64,000 nt of DNA, taken from contig NZ_CP063989.1 in NCBI RefSeq assembly GCF_014595995.2, positions 1,736,001 to 1,800,000 of the forward strand, given 5' to 3'. Below are positions 36,991-45,929 of this stretch, in pieces (within the stretch, counting starts at the first letter, position 1; each line of letters starts with the position of its first letter). Position numbers and translations under genes: made by a program. A model generated the notes under the pieces. The model was not told the origin of the DNA. It searched no databases and saw nothing but the letters and a program-made list of their open reading frames with translations. The DNA comes from Actinomyces respiraculi (GTDB lineage: Bacteria > Actinomycetota > Actinomycetes > Actinomycetales > Actinomycetaceae).

Positions 36991-37551
36991 ATGGCCGTGG
37001 CGTCACCTGCCGCCCTACGCTTGCCGACCGTGATCGATCGGATTCTTGAGCTTCCTCTCATCTGGGCCTGGGGTGTGCTGTGGTGCGTGGCGATGTTGCG
37101 CGCCAACCTCATCCACTGGATGGGCCGAGGGCTGGGCAAGGGGGCAGAGCACTCGCGCTTCTCCGGGATGCTCACCAGCCCGATGTACGTCAGCGCCCAG
37201 GCGATGGCCGAGCGCTGGGGGATCATCGCGGTCCCGCTGTCCTTCATGACGGTCGGGGTGCAGTCCTTCGTCCAGCTGTGGGCGGGCGTGACCCTCATGC
37301 CACTGCGCCGCTACCTGCCCGCCGTCATGGTCGGGGCAGCGATCTGGGCGACGATCTACGCCACCGTGGGCCTTGCGGTCTTCGCCGCGTGGGTCGGTGC
37401 CGGCGGAGGCTGGGCCATCGCCGCGCTCGTCGCGGTCGCCGCGCTCGTCATCTGGGCGCGCGGCCGCCGCCAGCGGGCCCAGTCCGCCGTCGACGCCACT
37501 GTCCAGGAGCACGCCGCACCTATCCGGGTCCGTGAGGCTGTCGAGGCCTGA
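36991..37551 (+). CDS. DedA-like small membrane protein
   Basis: This 186-residue protein has three to four membrane helices. The stretch VQSFVQLWAGVTLMPLRRYL followed by PAVMVGAAIWATIYATVG resembles the conserved core of DedA/SNARE-associated proteins (the GxxxMPxRRFLP pattern), but the protein is short and lacks the usual N-terminal ExxxPxPG motif. A role in lipid flipping is therefore uncertain. The tail is basic then acidic. The ATG at 36991 has no obvious ribosome site, and an internal GTG near 37030 is possible. Confidence 0.55.
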   Translation: MAVASPAALRLPTVIDRILELPLIWAWGVLWCVAMLRANLIHWMGRGLGKGAEHSRFSGMLTSPMYVSAQAMAERWGIIAVPLSFMTVGVQSFVQLWAGVTLMPLRRYLPAVMVGAAIWATIYATVGLAVFAAWVGAGGGWAIAALVAVAALVIWARGRRQRAQSAVDATVQEHAAPIRVREAVEA

Positions 37552-37582
37552 TCCCGGCGGCCGGGCAGCGCCCGCCCGGTCC

Positions 37583-37643
37583 GTCTCACGATGAGACACG
37601 ACTCGGCACGGATTTGGGTCACCGGAACGGCGTGGCCTAGGCT
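37583..37643 (+). promoter_or_regulatory. trp operon promoter with upstream palindrome
   Basis: TTGGGT (37614-37619) and TAGGCT (37638-37643) are separated by 18 bases and fit a sigma-70-type promoter. A start of transcription about seven bases later falls at 37650, directly before the leader-peptide GTG. GTCTCA-CGA-TGAGAC at 37583-37597 is a perfect palindrome that could be an operator. Confidence 0.5.
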
Positions 37644-37650
37644 CACGGCC

Positions 37651-37692
37651 GTGACCACGTTCTTCTCCCGTTGCTGGTGGTGGCTCCCCTGA
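37651..37692 (+). CDS. trpL: trp leader peptide
   Basis: A 13-codon frame, GTG to TGA, encodes MTTFFSRCWWWLP with three consecutive Trp codons at positions 9-11. It lies 116 bases before trpE and its end is built into the attenuator stem. A ribosome stalled on the Trp codons when charged tRNA-Trp is low would favour the antiterminator. No ribosome site precedes the GTG and the predicted transcript start is at or next to it, so leaderless translation is possible. Confidence 0.85.
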   Translation: MTTFFSRCWWWLP

Positions 37693-37755
37693 GGGCGAGC
37701 CACCCAGTCGCGTACGCGGAAGCAGAACACCAGAGCTCGCCACCAGGCGGGCTCT
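37679..37755 (+). terminator. trp operon attenuator
   Basis: Segments 1 and 2: GGTGGCTC (37679-37686) pairs with GAGCCACC (37697-37704) and covers the Trp codons. Segments 2 and 3 (antiterminator): GGCGAGC (37694-37700) pairs with GCTCGCC (37735-37741). Segments 3 and 4 (terminator): AGAGCTCGCC (37732-37741) pairs with GGCGGGCTCT (37746-37755) with one G-U and a four-base loop. The T-run is weak (TTCGTGCATT), as often in high-GC actinobacteria. The three alternatives are mutually exclusive as in classical attenuation. Confidence 0.82.
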
Positions 37756-37807
37756 TCGTGCATTCGGAGCAGGTCGTCGGTGGCACGAACCGAGGAGACC
37801 ACCTCCC

Positions 37808-39475
37808 ATGACGACACCCACCCCACCACCGACGGTGCTCACCCAGCAGGTGCGCTACCAGCCGGACTGCGGGCGCCTCCTGGAGCACCTGGTCGCAGCC
37901 GACCTCCTGGCCACGACGACGGACCCCCACACCGGCCGCCGTCGGCCCGTGGACACGGTCCTGCTGGAGTCCGTCGACATCGCCACCAAGGTCTCGCGCA
38001 CCACCATCGCGGTCCTTGAGGCCTCCGCCCGGCTCACCTGCGAGGGCGAGCAGGTCCTCATCGAGGCCCTGCCGCAAGCGCGAGCCGACGGCGAGGCCGC
38101 CCTCGCCCGCCTGCGCACTGCGCTGGGTGAGCACGTGAGCTCCGACGCCGAGTACCGCCTGGCCCTCATGATCCCGACGGCTGACGCCGCCCACCTGGAG
38201 GAGAGCGAGCGCCTGAGGGCCTGCTCAACGGTGGAGCCGCTGCGGGTGCTCGCCGGCGTGGAGGTCGACCACCCGCACCTGCCCCTGGAGGCGGGCGTGG
38301 TCGCCTTCGACTACCTGGCGACCTTCGAGACGCTGCCGGCGGTGGCAATGGGGGCCAATACCTGCCCCGACTACCTCTTCTACGATGCGCGCATCATCCT
38401 CGTCGTCGACCACCCCACTCGCGAGGCGACCCTCGTGGGGGCGAGCGTCGACGCCGAGGACCTGGCGGCCCGAATGGAGGCGCTGGCCCGGGCCATCGAC
38501 TCCTTCGCTCCGCTCGAGCCGGGGCACGACGACGAGCCGGAGCGCGTCGTCGGCACGGGACACGCCGTCGGCACAGAGCGCCCAGTGGTGCGGGCCGTGC
38601 CCACCCAGAGCGACGAGGACTTCGCAGCCACCGTCAGCCGCCTCAAGGAGTCGATCAGCGCCGGGGACATCTACCAGGTGGTGCCCTCCCGGGGCTTCAC
38701 GATGCCCTGCCCGGACGCACTGGCCGCCTACCACGAGCTGCGCCGCACCAACCCCAGCCCCTACATGTTCTACGTGGCCGCCCCCGGCTTCGAGCTGCTG
38801 GGGGCCTCCCCCGAGTCCGCCCTGCTGCACTCGGCACGCACCGGCACGGTCTCGATTCGCCCCATCGCCGGCACCCGCCCGCGCGGCCTGGCCCCGGACG
38901 GCTCGGTGGACCACGAGCTCGACACGCGCCTGGAACTGGAGCTGCGCACGGACACCAAGGAGGTCGCCGAGCACGTCATGCTCGTGGACCTGGCCCGCAA
39001 CGACGTGGCCCGGGTGAGCGTGCCCGGCACCCGCCACGTCACAGACCTGCTGCGCGTGGACCGCTACAGCCGGGTCATGCACCTGGTGAGCGAGGTCAGC
39101 GGCACGCTCGCCCCGGGGCTCGACGCGCTGGATGCGCTGCGGGCCTCCATGACGATGGGCACGCTCACCGGCGCCCCCAAGCTGCGTGCCGCCGAGCTCA
39201 TCCGCCTGACCGAAGGCGTGCGCCGCGGCTCCTACGGCGGCTCGGTCGGCTACCTGCGCGGCGACGGCGAACTCGACACGTGCATCGTCATCCGCTCGGC
39301 CTTCGTCGCCGCAGGCCGCGCCCTGGTCCAGGCGGGGGCCGGCGTCGTCGCCGCCTCCGTGCCCGAGGCGGAGGCCGCCGAGACGGTCCACAAGGCGGCT
39401 GCGGTCCTGCAGGCGGTGGCCGCCGCCCAGGGGGCCGAGCTCCTCATCGGTTCCGACACTCCCAAGGAGGCCTGA
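37808..39475 (+). CDS. trpE: Anthranilate synthase component I
   Basis: This 555-residue TrpE turns chorismate into anthranilate using ammonia from TrpG. The C-terminal chorismate-binding domain shows DIYQVVPSRGF, NPSPYMFYV, GASPESALL, RPIAGTRPRG, MLVDLARNDVARVS and SYGGSVGYL. The N-terminal part should hold the Trp feedback site. The ATG follows GAGGAG. First gene of the operon, ending one base before trpG. Confidence 0.95.
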   Translation: MTTPTPPPTVLTQQVRYQPDCGRLLEHLVAADLLATTTDPHTGRRRPVDTVLLESVDIATKVSRTTIAVLEASARLTCEGEQVLIEALPQARADGEAALARLRTALGEHVSSDAEYRLALMIPTADAAHLEESERLRACSTVEPLRVLAGVEVDHPHLPLEAGVVAFDYLATFETLPAVAMGANTCPDYLFYDARIILVVDHPTREATLVGASVDAEDLAARMEALARAIDSFAPLEPGHDDEPERVVGTGHAVGTERPVVRAVPTQSDEDFAATVSRLKESISAGDIYQVVPSRGFTMPCPDALAAYHELRRTNPSPYMFYVAAPGFELLGASPESALLHSARTGTVSIRPIAGTRPRGLAPDGSVDHELDTRLELELRTDTKEVAEHVMLVDLARNDVARVSVPGTRHVTDLLRVDRYSRVMHLVSEVSGTLAPGLDALDALRASMTMGTLTGAPKLRAAELIRLTEGVRRGSYGGSVGYLRGDGELDTCIVIRSAFVAAGRALVQAGAGVVAASVPEAEAAETVHKAAAVLQAVAAAQGAELLIGSDTPKEA

Positions 39476-39476
39476 G

Positions 39477-40124
39477 ATGCGCGTCGTCCTGCTCGACAAC
39501 CGCGACTCCTTCGTCTACAACCTCGTGGACCAGCTCGCCCTGCTGGGCGCCCGGACCGGGGTCTACCGCAACACCCTGCCCACCGAGGTCCTGCTTGCGG
39601 CCCTCGAGCCCACGGCTGAGGAGCGGGACCGTGGTGAGCACCCCCTCCTGTGCCTGTCCCCCGGCCCCGGCCACCCCCGCACGAGCGGCTGCCTCATGCC
39701 CCTGACCGAGGCGGCCCTGGAGCGGGGCGTGCCCACGCTCGGCATCTGTCTGGGCTTCCAGGCGCTCGTCGAGGCCTGTGGGGGCGTCATTGGACCGGTG
39801 GGCGCGGTCCACGGGCGCAGCGCGCGCGTGCACGTCACCGAGGCCGGGCGCCACGATGCCGCACTCGCCGTCCTGGCGGGCGGCCCGCTCGACGTCGCCC
39901 GCTACCACTCGCTGGGCACGCGCACCCTGCCCCCGGACCTGGCCGCCCTGGCCGTCACCCGTGAGCAGGACCCGGTCGGCGCCGACGTCGTCATGGCGGC
40001 GCGCCACCGGTATCGCCCCGCCGTCGGCCTGCAGTTCCACCCCGAGTCGCTCCTGACGCCCCAGGGGCCGGCGCTCCTGCGGGCCCTGACCGTCTCACTG
40101 ACCGGCGAGAGCAGCACCGCCTGA
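39477..40124 (+). CDS. trpG: Anthranilate synthase component II (glutamine amidotransferase)
   Basis: This 215-residue class I glutamine amidotransferase releases ammonia for TrpE. The DNRDSFVYNLVDQL start, the oxyanion loop SPGPGHP, the nucleophile C91 in GICLGFQ and the C-terminal FHPES catalytic His-Glu are all present. It is one base after trpE, so the two are co-translated. Confidence 0.94.
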   Translation: MRVVLLDNRDSFVYNLVDQLALLGARTGVYRNTLPTEVLLAALEPTAEERDRGEHPLLCLSPGPGHPRTSGCLMPLTEAALERGVPTLGICLGFQALVEACGGVIGPVGAVHGRSARVHVTEAGRHDAALAVLAGGPLDVARYHSLGTRTLPPDLAALAVTREQDPVGADVVMAARHRYRPAVGLQFHPESLLTPQGPALLRALTVSLTGESSTA

Positions 40125-40223
40125 GCCGCCCCGTCCGGGCCGCGAGCGCCCGGGCCCACACCCGACCACGACACAGCGCCCAGCCCCACCCGGCCACCGG
40201 CGCCCACCCCCGAGGAGAACACC

Positions 40224-41357
40224 ATGACCACCGCCCCCGCCGAGAACAACGCCATGAGTACCGGGACGGACAGCCGTCACGAGCGCACCGAGGCCGCACG
40301 CGCCCTCATGCGCACCACTGTCCAGGGACAGGTCCTGTCCTACGAGGACGCCTCCACCGTCTTCGCCGCACTGGGCGCAGGTCTGCTGAGCGAGGTCGAG
40401 ACCGCGGCCCTGCTGGCGGCCATGCACGCCCGCGGCGAGCGCGCCGAGGAGGTCGCCGGCGCCGCCCACGCCTTCAGGGCAGCCGCCCGGCCCTTCCCCG
40501 AGGTCCCCATGCCCCTGCTCGACATCGTCGGCACCGGCGGTGACGGAGTGGGGACCATCAACATCTCCACCGGCGCAGGCATCACCGCCGCCTCGATGGG
40601 CCTGGCGGTCTCCAAGCACGGCAACCGTGCCGTGTCCTCCAAGACCGGTGCCGCCGATGTCATCAGCGCCCTCGGGCTGCCGCTGGAGCTCAGCCCCGAG
40701 CAGTCCGCCAAGGTTCTTCAGGAGGTCGGCTTCACCTTCCTCTTCGCCCAGGCCTACCACCCGGCCATGCGCTTCGTCGCCCCCGTGCGTGCCACCCTGC
40801 GCACCCCGACGATCTTCAACGTCCTGGGACCGCTCATCAACCCCGCCCGCCTGAGCTACCAGGTCATGGGCGTTTCCAACCCGGCGATGATGGACATGAT
40901 CGCCTCCACCCTCCAGCGCCTGGGCCGCGAGCGCGCCCTGGTCATCCACGGCCTGGGCCTGGACGAGATCACCGTCCACGGGGCCACGAGCGTGCGCGAG
41001 GTGACTCCCGACGGCGTGCGCTCCTTTACGGTCACCCCCGAGGAGCTGGGGGTGCCCACGCGTCACCTGTCCGAGATGCTGGGTGGCACGCCCGCCGAGA
41101 ACGCCCGGATCCTGCGCGACGTCTTCGAGAACCGGGGGCGGGCGGGGCACCGTGACGCCATCGCGGTCAACACGGGGGCGCTGCTGTACCTCGCGGGCCG
41201 GGTGGGCACGCTGCGCGAGGGCACCGAGGCGGCGCTTGAGCAGCTGGCTAGCGGCCGGGTGGCCAAGCACCTGGAGCGCATGGTCGCCGCCGCTGCCACT
41301 GTCTCTGCCACCATCTCTGGCGCCGACTCCGGCCAGGCGGACGGGACGGTCGCCTGA
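40224..41357 (+). CDS. trpD: Anthranilate phosphoribosyltransferase
   Basis: This 377-residue TrpD transfers phosphoribose to anthranilate. [14 protein letters not shown] (PRPP loop), [20 protein letters not shown] and [20 protein letters not shown], with [10 protein letters not shown], are diagnostic. The ATG at 40224 follows GAGGAG. A second ATG ten codons later is possible. The 99-base gap after trpG holds no gene. The stop overlaps the next start (TGATG). Confidence 0.94.
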   Translation: MTTAPAENNAMSTGTDSRHERTEAARALMRTTVQGQVLSYEDASTVFAALGAGLLSEVETAALLAAMHARGERAEEVAGAAHAFRAAARPFPEVPMPLLDIVGTGGDGVGTINISTGAGITAASMGLAVSKHGNRAVSSKTGAADVISALGLPLELSPEQSAKVLQEVGFTFLFAQAYHPAMRFVAPVRATLRTPTIFNVLGPLINPARLSYQVMGVSNPAMMDMIASTLQRLGRERALVIHGLGLDEITVHGATSVREVTPDGVRSFTVTPEELGVPTRHLSEMLGGTPAENARILRDVFENRGRAGHRDAIAVNTGALLYLAGRVGTLREGTEAALEQLASGRVAKHLERMVAAAATVSATISGADSGQADGTVA

Positions 41358-43693
41358 TGGGAGCCTCAACCACCGCCGCCGACCGCCCCGAGCGGCTGCC
41401 CGTCTCGCAGCGTCTCATCGTCTCCGGCACCGTCCTGGACGCCATCGTCGAGGCGCGCCGCGCCCGCCTGCCCGAGCTGCGCGAGCGCTTCGGCCACCTG
41501 CGCGCCGAGGACCTGCCCCGCAGTGAGCGCTCCTTCAGCGCAGCCCTGCGCCACCGTTCGGGCCCGCTGGCATCCCCGCAACCGGCCCTGGTGCTGGAGT
41601 GCAAGTCCGCCTCGCCGTCCTTGGGCACGATCCGCGCCGACTACGACCCGGCGTCGCTGGCCCGCATGTACCGGCCCTACGCGGCGGCCGTGTCCGTGCT
41701 CACCGAGCCGGACCGCTTCAACGGCTCCTTCGAGGACCTGGCGGCCGTGCGCGCCGTCGTCGACTGCCCGGTGCTGTGCAAGGACTTCATCGTCGACGAG
41801 GTGCAGGTGCTCGCCGCCCGCCACCTGGGGGCCGACGCAATCCTGCTCATGCTCTCCATCGTGCCCGACGACGTCTACCGCGAGCTCGCACACCTGGCCT
41901 CCTGCCTGGGCATGGAGGTGCTCACGGAGGTCTCGACCGTGGAGGAGATGCACCGGGCGGCCGCGCTGGGCGCCGCCGTCGTCGGGATCAACAACCGTGA
42001 CCTGCGCACCCTGGCCACGGACGTGGCCCGCACCGAGCAGATGGCGCCGCTGGCTCCGGCCGGGGTGGTCCTCGTGGGCGAGTCCGGGGTGGGCAGTGCC
42101 GACGACGTGCGCCGCCTGGCGCCGTTCGTTGACGCCCTGCTCATCGGCTCCTCCCTGTCGTCCGCCGAGGACCCGGCAGCCCTGGCCGCCTCCTTCGCCA
42201 CCGCCATCCCCGTCCCCACCACCCGGGAGAAGACCATGACTGCCAACCCCGCCGACACGGGTGCCCACCCCCGGAGCGCGCCGACCGCTGTCGGAGCCGA
42301 CGACGTCGGAACCGATGCCGCCGTGCCTCCTGCCGCCTCGCCGTCGGCCACCGTCCCCCCGCAGGGTGGGCGCGAGCACGACGGGCACCACCACCCCCGG
42401 CTGAGCGCGTACTTCGGCCCCTACGGCGGCCAGTACGTGCCCGAGCTGCTCATCCCCGCCCTCGATGAGCTCGAGGACGCCTTCATCGAGGCGCAGGCGG
42501 ACCCGTCCTTCCAGGCCGAGTTCGACGAGCTCCTGCGCCGCTACCTTGGGCGTCCCACCCCGGTGACCGAGCTGCGCAACCTGCCGCGCCAGGGCAACGC
42601 CCGCATCTTCCTCAAGCGCGAGGACCTCGTCCACGGCGGCGCCCACAAGGGCAACCAGGTGCTCGGCCAGGCGCTGCTGGCCAAGCGGATGGGCAAGAGC
42701 CGCATCATCGCCGAGACCGGCGCAGGCCAGCACGGCACGGCCACCGCGATGGTCTGTGCGCTGCTGGGCCTGGAGTGCACCGTGTACATGGGGGCCACCG
42801 ACGTCGTGCGCCAGGCCGCCAACGTCGAGCGCATGGAGCTCATGGGCGCGACCGTGGTGCCGGTCGACAGTGGGGCGGGCACGCTCAAGGACGCCGTCAA
42901 CGAGGCCCTGCGTGACTGGACCGCCTCCTTCGCCACCACCCACTACCTGCTGGGCACGGCCGCCGGCCCCCACCCCTTCCCCACCATCGTGCACGAGTAC
43001 CACCGGTGCATCTCCACCGAGGCGCGCGCCCAGGTGCTCGCCCTCACCGGGCGCCTGCCCGACCATGTCATCGCCTGCGTGGGCGGCGGATCCAATGCCA
43101 TCGGGATGTTCAGCGAGTTCATCGCGGACGAGGGTGTGGGCCTCATCGGCGTCGAGCCGGCCGGTGAGGGCCTGGACTCGGGGCGTCACGGCGCCCCGGT
43201 CAACGCGGGCAGGGTCGGCATCCTGCACGGTGCGCGCTCCTACCTCATGCGCACCGAGGAGGGGCAGGTCGAGGAGTCCTTCAGTGTCTCCGCGGGCCTG
43301 GACTACCCGGGGGTCGGCCCTGAGCACGCCTGGCTGGCGGACACCGGGCGCGCCGGCTACGTGGGTGTCACCGACGACGAGGCCATCGACGCCTTCGTCC
43401 AGCTCTCCCGATGGGAGGGCATCATCCCCGCCCTGGAGTCCGCTCACGCCCTGGCCATGGCCCTGCGGATCGCGCGTGAGACCCCGCCCGACGCTCCGAC
43501 CCCGCACCTGCTCGTGTGCCTGTCCGGCCGCGGGGACAAGGACCTGGACCAGGTCCGCCTGCGCCTGGGCGGATCCTTCTCCACCGACGGCGCCGTGGGC
43601 CACGCCTCGCGCATGCTTAAGGAGATGGGCACGCGTACCGAGTACCTGGGACTGACCCAGCACGAGTCCGCCGACGCCGGCCAGGAGGCCTGA
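41357..43693 (+). CDS. trpCB: Fused indole-3-glycerol-phosphate synthase and tryptophan synthase beta chain
   Basis: One 778-residue chain covers two steps. Residues 1 to about 285 are TrpC ([43 protein letters not shown]). A 60-residue Pro/Ala/His-rich linker follows. From about 350 comes TrpB ([27 protein letters not shown] with the PLP lysine K431, [30 protein letters not shown]). No stop or frameshift lies between them. Such fusions are known from Actinomyces and Bifidobacterium-type bacteria. The join may channel indoleglycerol phosphate toward the alpha-beta complex with TrpA, encoded next. Confidence 0.94.
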   Translation: MGASTTAADRPERLPVSQRLIVSGTVLDAIVEARRARLPELRERFGHLRAEDLPRSERSFSAALRHRSGPLASPQPALVLECKSASPSLGTIRADYDPASLARMYRPYAAAVSVLTEPDRFNGSFEDLAAVRAVVDCPVLCKDFIVDEVQVLAARHLGADAILLMLSIVPDDVYRELAHLASCLGMEVLTEVSTVEEMHRAAALGAAVVGINNRDLRTLATDVARTEQMAPLAPAGVVLVGESGVGSADDVRRLAPFVDALLIGSSLSSAEDPAALAASFATAIPVPTTREKTMTANPADTGAHPRSAPTAVGADDVGTDAAVPPAASPSATVPPQGGREHDGHHHPRLSAYFGPYGGQYVPELLIPALDELEDAFIEAQADPSFQAEFDELLRRYLGRPTPVTELRNLPRQGNARIFLKREDLVHGGAHKGNQVLGQALLAKRMGKSRIIAETGAGQHGTATAMVCALLGLECTVYMGATDVVRQAANVERMELMGATVVPVDSGAGTLKDAVNEALRDWTASFATTHYLLGTAAGPHPFPTIVHEYHRCISTEARAQVLALTGRLPDHVIACVGGGSNAIGMFSEFIADEGVGLIGVEPAGEGLDSGRHGAPVNAGRVGILHGARSYLMRTEEGQVEESFSVSAGLDYPGVGPEHAWLADTGRAGYVGVTDDEAIDAFVQLSRWEGIIPALESAHALAMALRIARETPPDAPTPHLLVCLSGRGDKDLDQVRLRLGGSFSTDGAVGHASRMLKEMGTRTEYLGLTQHESADAGQEA

Positions 43694-43694
43694 G

Positions 43695-44549
43695 ATGACC
43701 CGCTACCCCGAGATGTTCCGTCGTCTGAACGAGCAGGCCGAGGGGGCCTTCGTCCCCTTCGTCATGCTCGGCGACCCCACGCCCGAACTCAGTGAGGCCG
43801 TCATCGAGGCGCTCATTGAGGGCGGTGCCGACGCCCTGGAGCTGGGCGTGCCCTTCTCCGACCCGGTGGCCGACGGCCCGACGATCCAGCGCGCCCACAT
43901 CCGGGCGCTTCGGGCCGAGGCGGGGCTGCGCACCTCGCTGGAGATCGTGCTGCGGGTGCGCGAGCGCCACCCGCAGCTGCCGGTTGGGCTGCTGGTCTAC
44001 GGCAACGTGCCCTTCGCCGTCGGGCTGGAGGAGTTCTACCGCCTGTGCGCCGCCAGCGGCGTGGACTCGGTGCTGCTGCCGGATGTGCCGGTGCGCGAGG
44101 GCGAGGCCTTCTCGGCCGCGGCCGAGGCGGCCGGGGTCGACGCCGTCTACATCGCCCCGCCCTCGGCCTCCGCCGAGACCCTTGACGGTGTGGCCCGCCG
44201 CTCGCGCGGCTACGTGTATGCGGTCTCGCGCGTCGGGGTGACGGGCACCGAGCGGGCCTCGTCGACCGTGGGGCTGGCAGAGTCGGTGGCACGTCTGCGT
44301 GCGGACGCGGCCGCGCCGGTCATGCTCGGCTTCGGCATCTCGACACCGCAGCAGGTTGCCGAGGCGGTGGCGGCCGGGGCGGACGGGGCGATCTCCGGCT
44401 CGGCGGTGGTGAGGATCATCGAGTCCCACGTGCCGGCGCTGCTGGGCGGCGATGCCAGCACGCGCCAGGTGGCGCAGGGGGCACTGTGCGAGGACCTGGT
44501 GGGCTTCGTGTGCGCGATGAAGGCCGCCACCCTCCGCACAGACAGCTAG
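43695..44549 (+). CDS. trpA: Tryptophan synthase alpha chain
   Basis: This 284-residue TIM barrel cleaves indole-3-glycerol phosphate to indole, which passes to the beta site. Seen are FVPFVMLGDPTPELSEAVIE, the catalytic Glu in ELGVPFSDPVADGPTIQRAH, LLVYGNVPF, LPDVPVREG, YAVSRVGVTG and GFGISTPQQV. It starts one base after the trpCB stop and ends the operon. No trpF lies in the operon, and in this group PriA (HisA-like) usually does that step. Confidence 0.94.
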   Translation: MTRYPEMFRRLNEQAEGAFVPFVMLGDPTPELSEAVIEALIEGGADALELGVPFSDPVADGPTIQRAHIRALRAEAGLRTSLEIVLRVRERHPQLPVGLLVYGNVPFAVGLEEFYRLCAASGVDSVLLPDVPVREGEAFSAAAEAAGVDAVYIAPPSASAETLDGVARRSRGYVYAVSRVGVTGTERASSTVGLAESVARLRADAAAPVMLGFGISTPQQVAEAVAAGADGAISGSAVVRIIESHVPALLGGDASTRQVAQGALCEDLVGFVCAMKAATLRTDS

Positions 44550-44575
44550 TAACCTCCATATCCTCCTCCTTCCTT

Positions 44576-44749
44576 CCCGCGAGAACTGGTGTTAAACCTC
44601 ACCAAAACTGGTGTCATTCCCCACGAGAACTGGTGTTAAACCTCACCAGACCTGGTGTTGTCCTCCACCACACCGGTTCCAGCACGCAGCACCAGTTCTC
44701 GCGTCAGACAACACCAGTTCTCGCGCCGGATAACACCAGTTCTCGCGGG
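44576..44749. repeat. Inverted pair of 22-bp-phased repeat arrays
   Basis: Four minus-oriented units have their CTGGTGT cores starting at about 44586, 44608, 44630 and 44652. Three plus-oriented units have ACCAGT cores at 44691, 44713 and 44735. Spacing within each half is exactly 22 bp. The outermost units form a perfect 19-bp inverted repeat (44576-44594 and 44731-44749). The array fills the gap from trpA to the PemK-like gene and ends 12 bases before its ATG. Confidence 0.88.
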
Positions 44750-44761
44750 TAGGGTCGGGGC

Positions 44762-45325
44762 ATGGTTTCTCTGCTCAACCGGATCATCGCGATCCTCGCC
44801 CGCGTCGTCCGCGACGTCCTCGAGGACGCCAGCTCCGGCCGGACCCCGAAGGCCGGGCGGCCTGCACGCCCCCACGCGCAGGCCAGCCGCCCCCGGGCAG
44901 ACGTCACCGAGTACGACGTCGCCACACACGGCCTGCCCGCCTTCTCCTACTCCCCCGATCCCGACGGCGACGCCGATCCTGGCGAGGTCGTGTGGACGTG
45001 GGTGCCCTACGAGGAGGACGCCACCCAGGGCAAGGACCGTCCGGTCCTCGTCCTGGCACGCGAGGGCTCCGGCTCCTCCGCGCGCCTCATCGTCGCCCAG
45101 CTCACGAGCAAGGACCACGACCACGACCGCGCCCAACAGGCGCGTCACGGCCGCTACTGGTTCGACGTCGGCACCGGCGCCTGGGACCCCAAGGGGCGCC
45201 CCAGCGAGATGCGCCTGGACCGCCTGCTCCTCGTCGACCCCTCCGCGGTGCGACGTGAGGGCGCGACGATGAGCCGGGCCGTCTTCACCAGTGCCGTCCA
45301 GGAACTGAGGAAGCACTGGGGCTGA
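44762..45325 (+). CDS. PemK/MazF-like protein
   Basis: This 187-residue protein has a C-terminal part that resembles PemK/MazF ribonuclease toxins: PGEVVWTWVPYEEDATQGKD, RPVLVLAREG, RLIVAQLTSK and MRLDRLLLVDPSAVRREGAT. It is preceded by an N-terminal amphipathic helix (LLNRIIAILARVVRDVLE) and a Pro/Arg-rich linker of about 45 residues. No antitoxin gene is next to it, so it may be a domesticated member of the family rather than a toxin. The ATG follows GGTAGGGTCGGGG. A 22-bp repeat array lies directly upstream. Confidence 0.7.
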   Translation: MVSLLNRIIAILARVVRDVLEDASSGRTPKAGRPARPHAQASRPRADVTEYDVATHGLPAFSYSPDPDGDADPGEVVWTWVPYEEDATQGKDRPVLVLAREGSGSSARLIVAQLTSKDHDHDRAQQARHGRYWFDVGTGAWDPKGRPSEMRLDRLLLVDPSAVRREGATMSRAVFTSAVQELRKHWG

Positions 45326-45380
45326 CAGCGCTGCGCCAACACGCGCTTTCGCGGGCGCTCCCGACGAGTCTCGTCGCCCA

Positions 45381-45410
45381 CTGGAAGAGACTGGCAAGTA
45401 AAGGTATGCT
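45381..45410 (+). promoter_or_regulatory. Candidate promoter of the bacteriocin operon
   Basis: CTGGAA (45381-45386) and TATGCT (45405-45410) are 18 bases apart in a locally AT-rich stretch 45 bases before the bacteriocin ATG. The -10 is good and the -35 poor. Confidence 0.4.
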
Positions 45411-45455
45411 TTAGGGTACCGTCAAAGAGGACGGATCGTCAGAGAGGATGGACTC

Positions 45456-45863
45456 ATGCGTATTCCCCACTTCTCATCACTACTCGCTATCCCACTTCTC
45501 GCTCTCGCACTCGCAGTCACACCAACCGCCTCAGCCGCCGAATCACCAGTTCCAGACGACGCCGCAGGATCGGGATCGGTCGTCATTGAGGACCAGGCGA
45601 CGACATGGAGTAGCGGCGCCAGGCCTTACGGCATTGTTGGTTCCCACACGGTTTCAGTTGCTGGAGGCCAGTGGAGTTACGGGACAAACGCAACCACCGT
45701 CTGGTCGAGGTTCTATCACCCGACTCGCTATCACGGCTCCACAGTGAGTAAGTACGACGGGGGTGTGTTTTTGCGCAGTCCCGTCACTGCGCCTGGCGCG
45801 TGGTCTCACGCGCAAATGACTCGCTCAGCAGACTCCAATGAGGCGTACTACTGGTTCAAGTGA
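45456..45863 (+). CDS. Lactococcin 972-family bacteriocin precursor
   Basis: This 135-residue secreted peptide has a Sec signal peptide over residues 1-27 or 28 (LLAIPLLALALAVTPTASA-A). The mature part has the lactococcin 972 pattern GGQWSYGTNATTVWSRFYHP, then RYHGSTVSKYDG and a PGAWSHAQMTRS block ending with an aromatic YYWFK. Family members block septum formation by binding lipid II. It has no cysteines. AGAGAGGA precedes the ATG. The two following genes are the usual partners. Lower GC and richer in Ser/Thr codons than neighbours, which suggests transfer. Confidence 0.82.
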   Translation: MRIPHFSSLLAIPLLALALAVTPTASAAESPVPDDAAGSGSVVIEDQATTWSSGARPYGIVGSHTVSVAGGQWSYGTNATTVWSRFYHPTRYHGSTVSKYDGGVFLRSPVTAPGAWSHAQMTRSADSNEAYYWFK

Positions 45864-45869
45864 CGCGTT

Positions 45870-45919
45870 GCGGTTGTCCTGGGTGCTCAGTTCTGCTGAA
45901 GGGCACCCAGGACCACCGC
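45870..45919 (+). terminator. Strong hairpin between bacteriocin and membrane-protein genes
   Basis: Arms at 45870-45886 and 45903-45919 pair over 16 of 17 positions around a 16-base loop. It lacks a T-run, so it may be a partial terminator or an RNA-stabilising stem, giving more bacteriocin than partner message. It also lies just before the next start codon. Confidence 0.5.
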
Positions 45920-45929
45920 CATCTCAAAC

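Noticed and set aside
37808..44549. Tryptophan auxotrophy because trpF is missing
   Set aside because: Actinobacteria usually use PriA for this step, encoded in the his region, so absence here says little.
44576..44749. 22-bp arrays considered as a CRISPR
   Set aside because: The period is only 22 bp with no room for spacers, and orientation flips in the middle.
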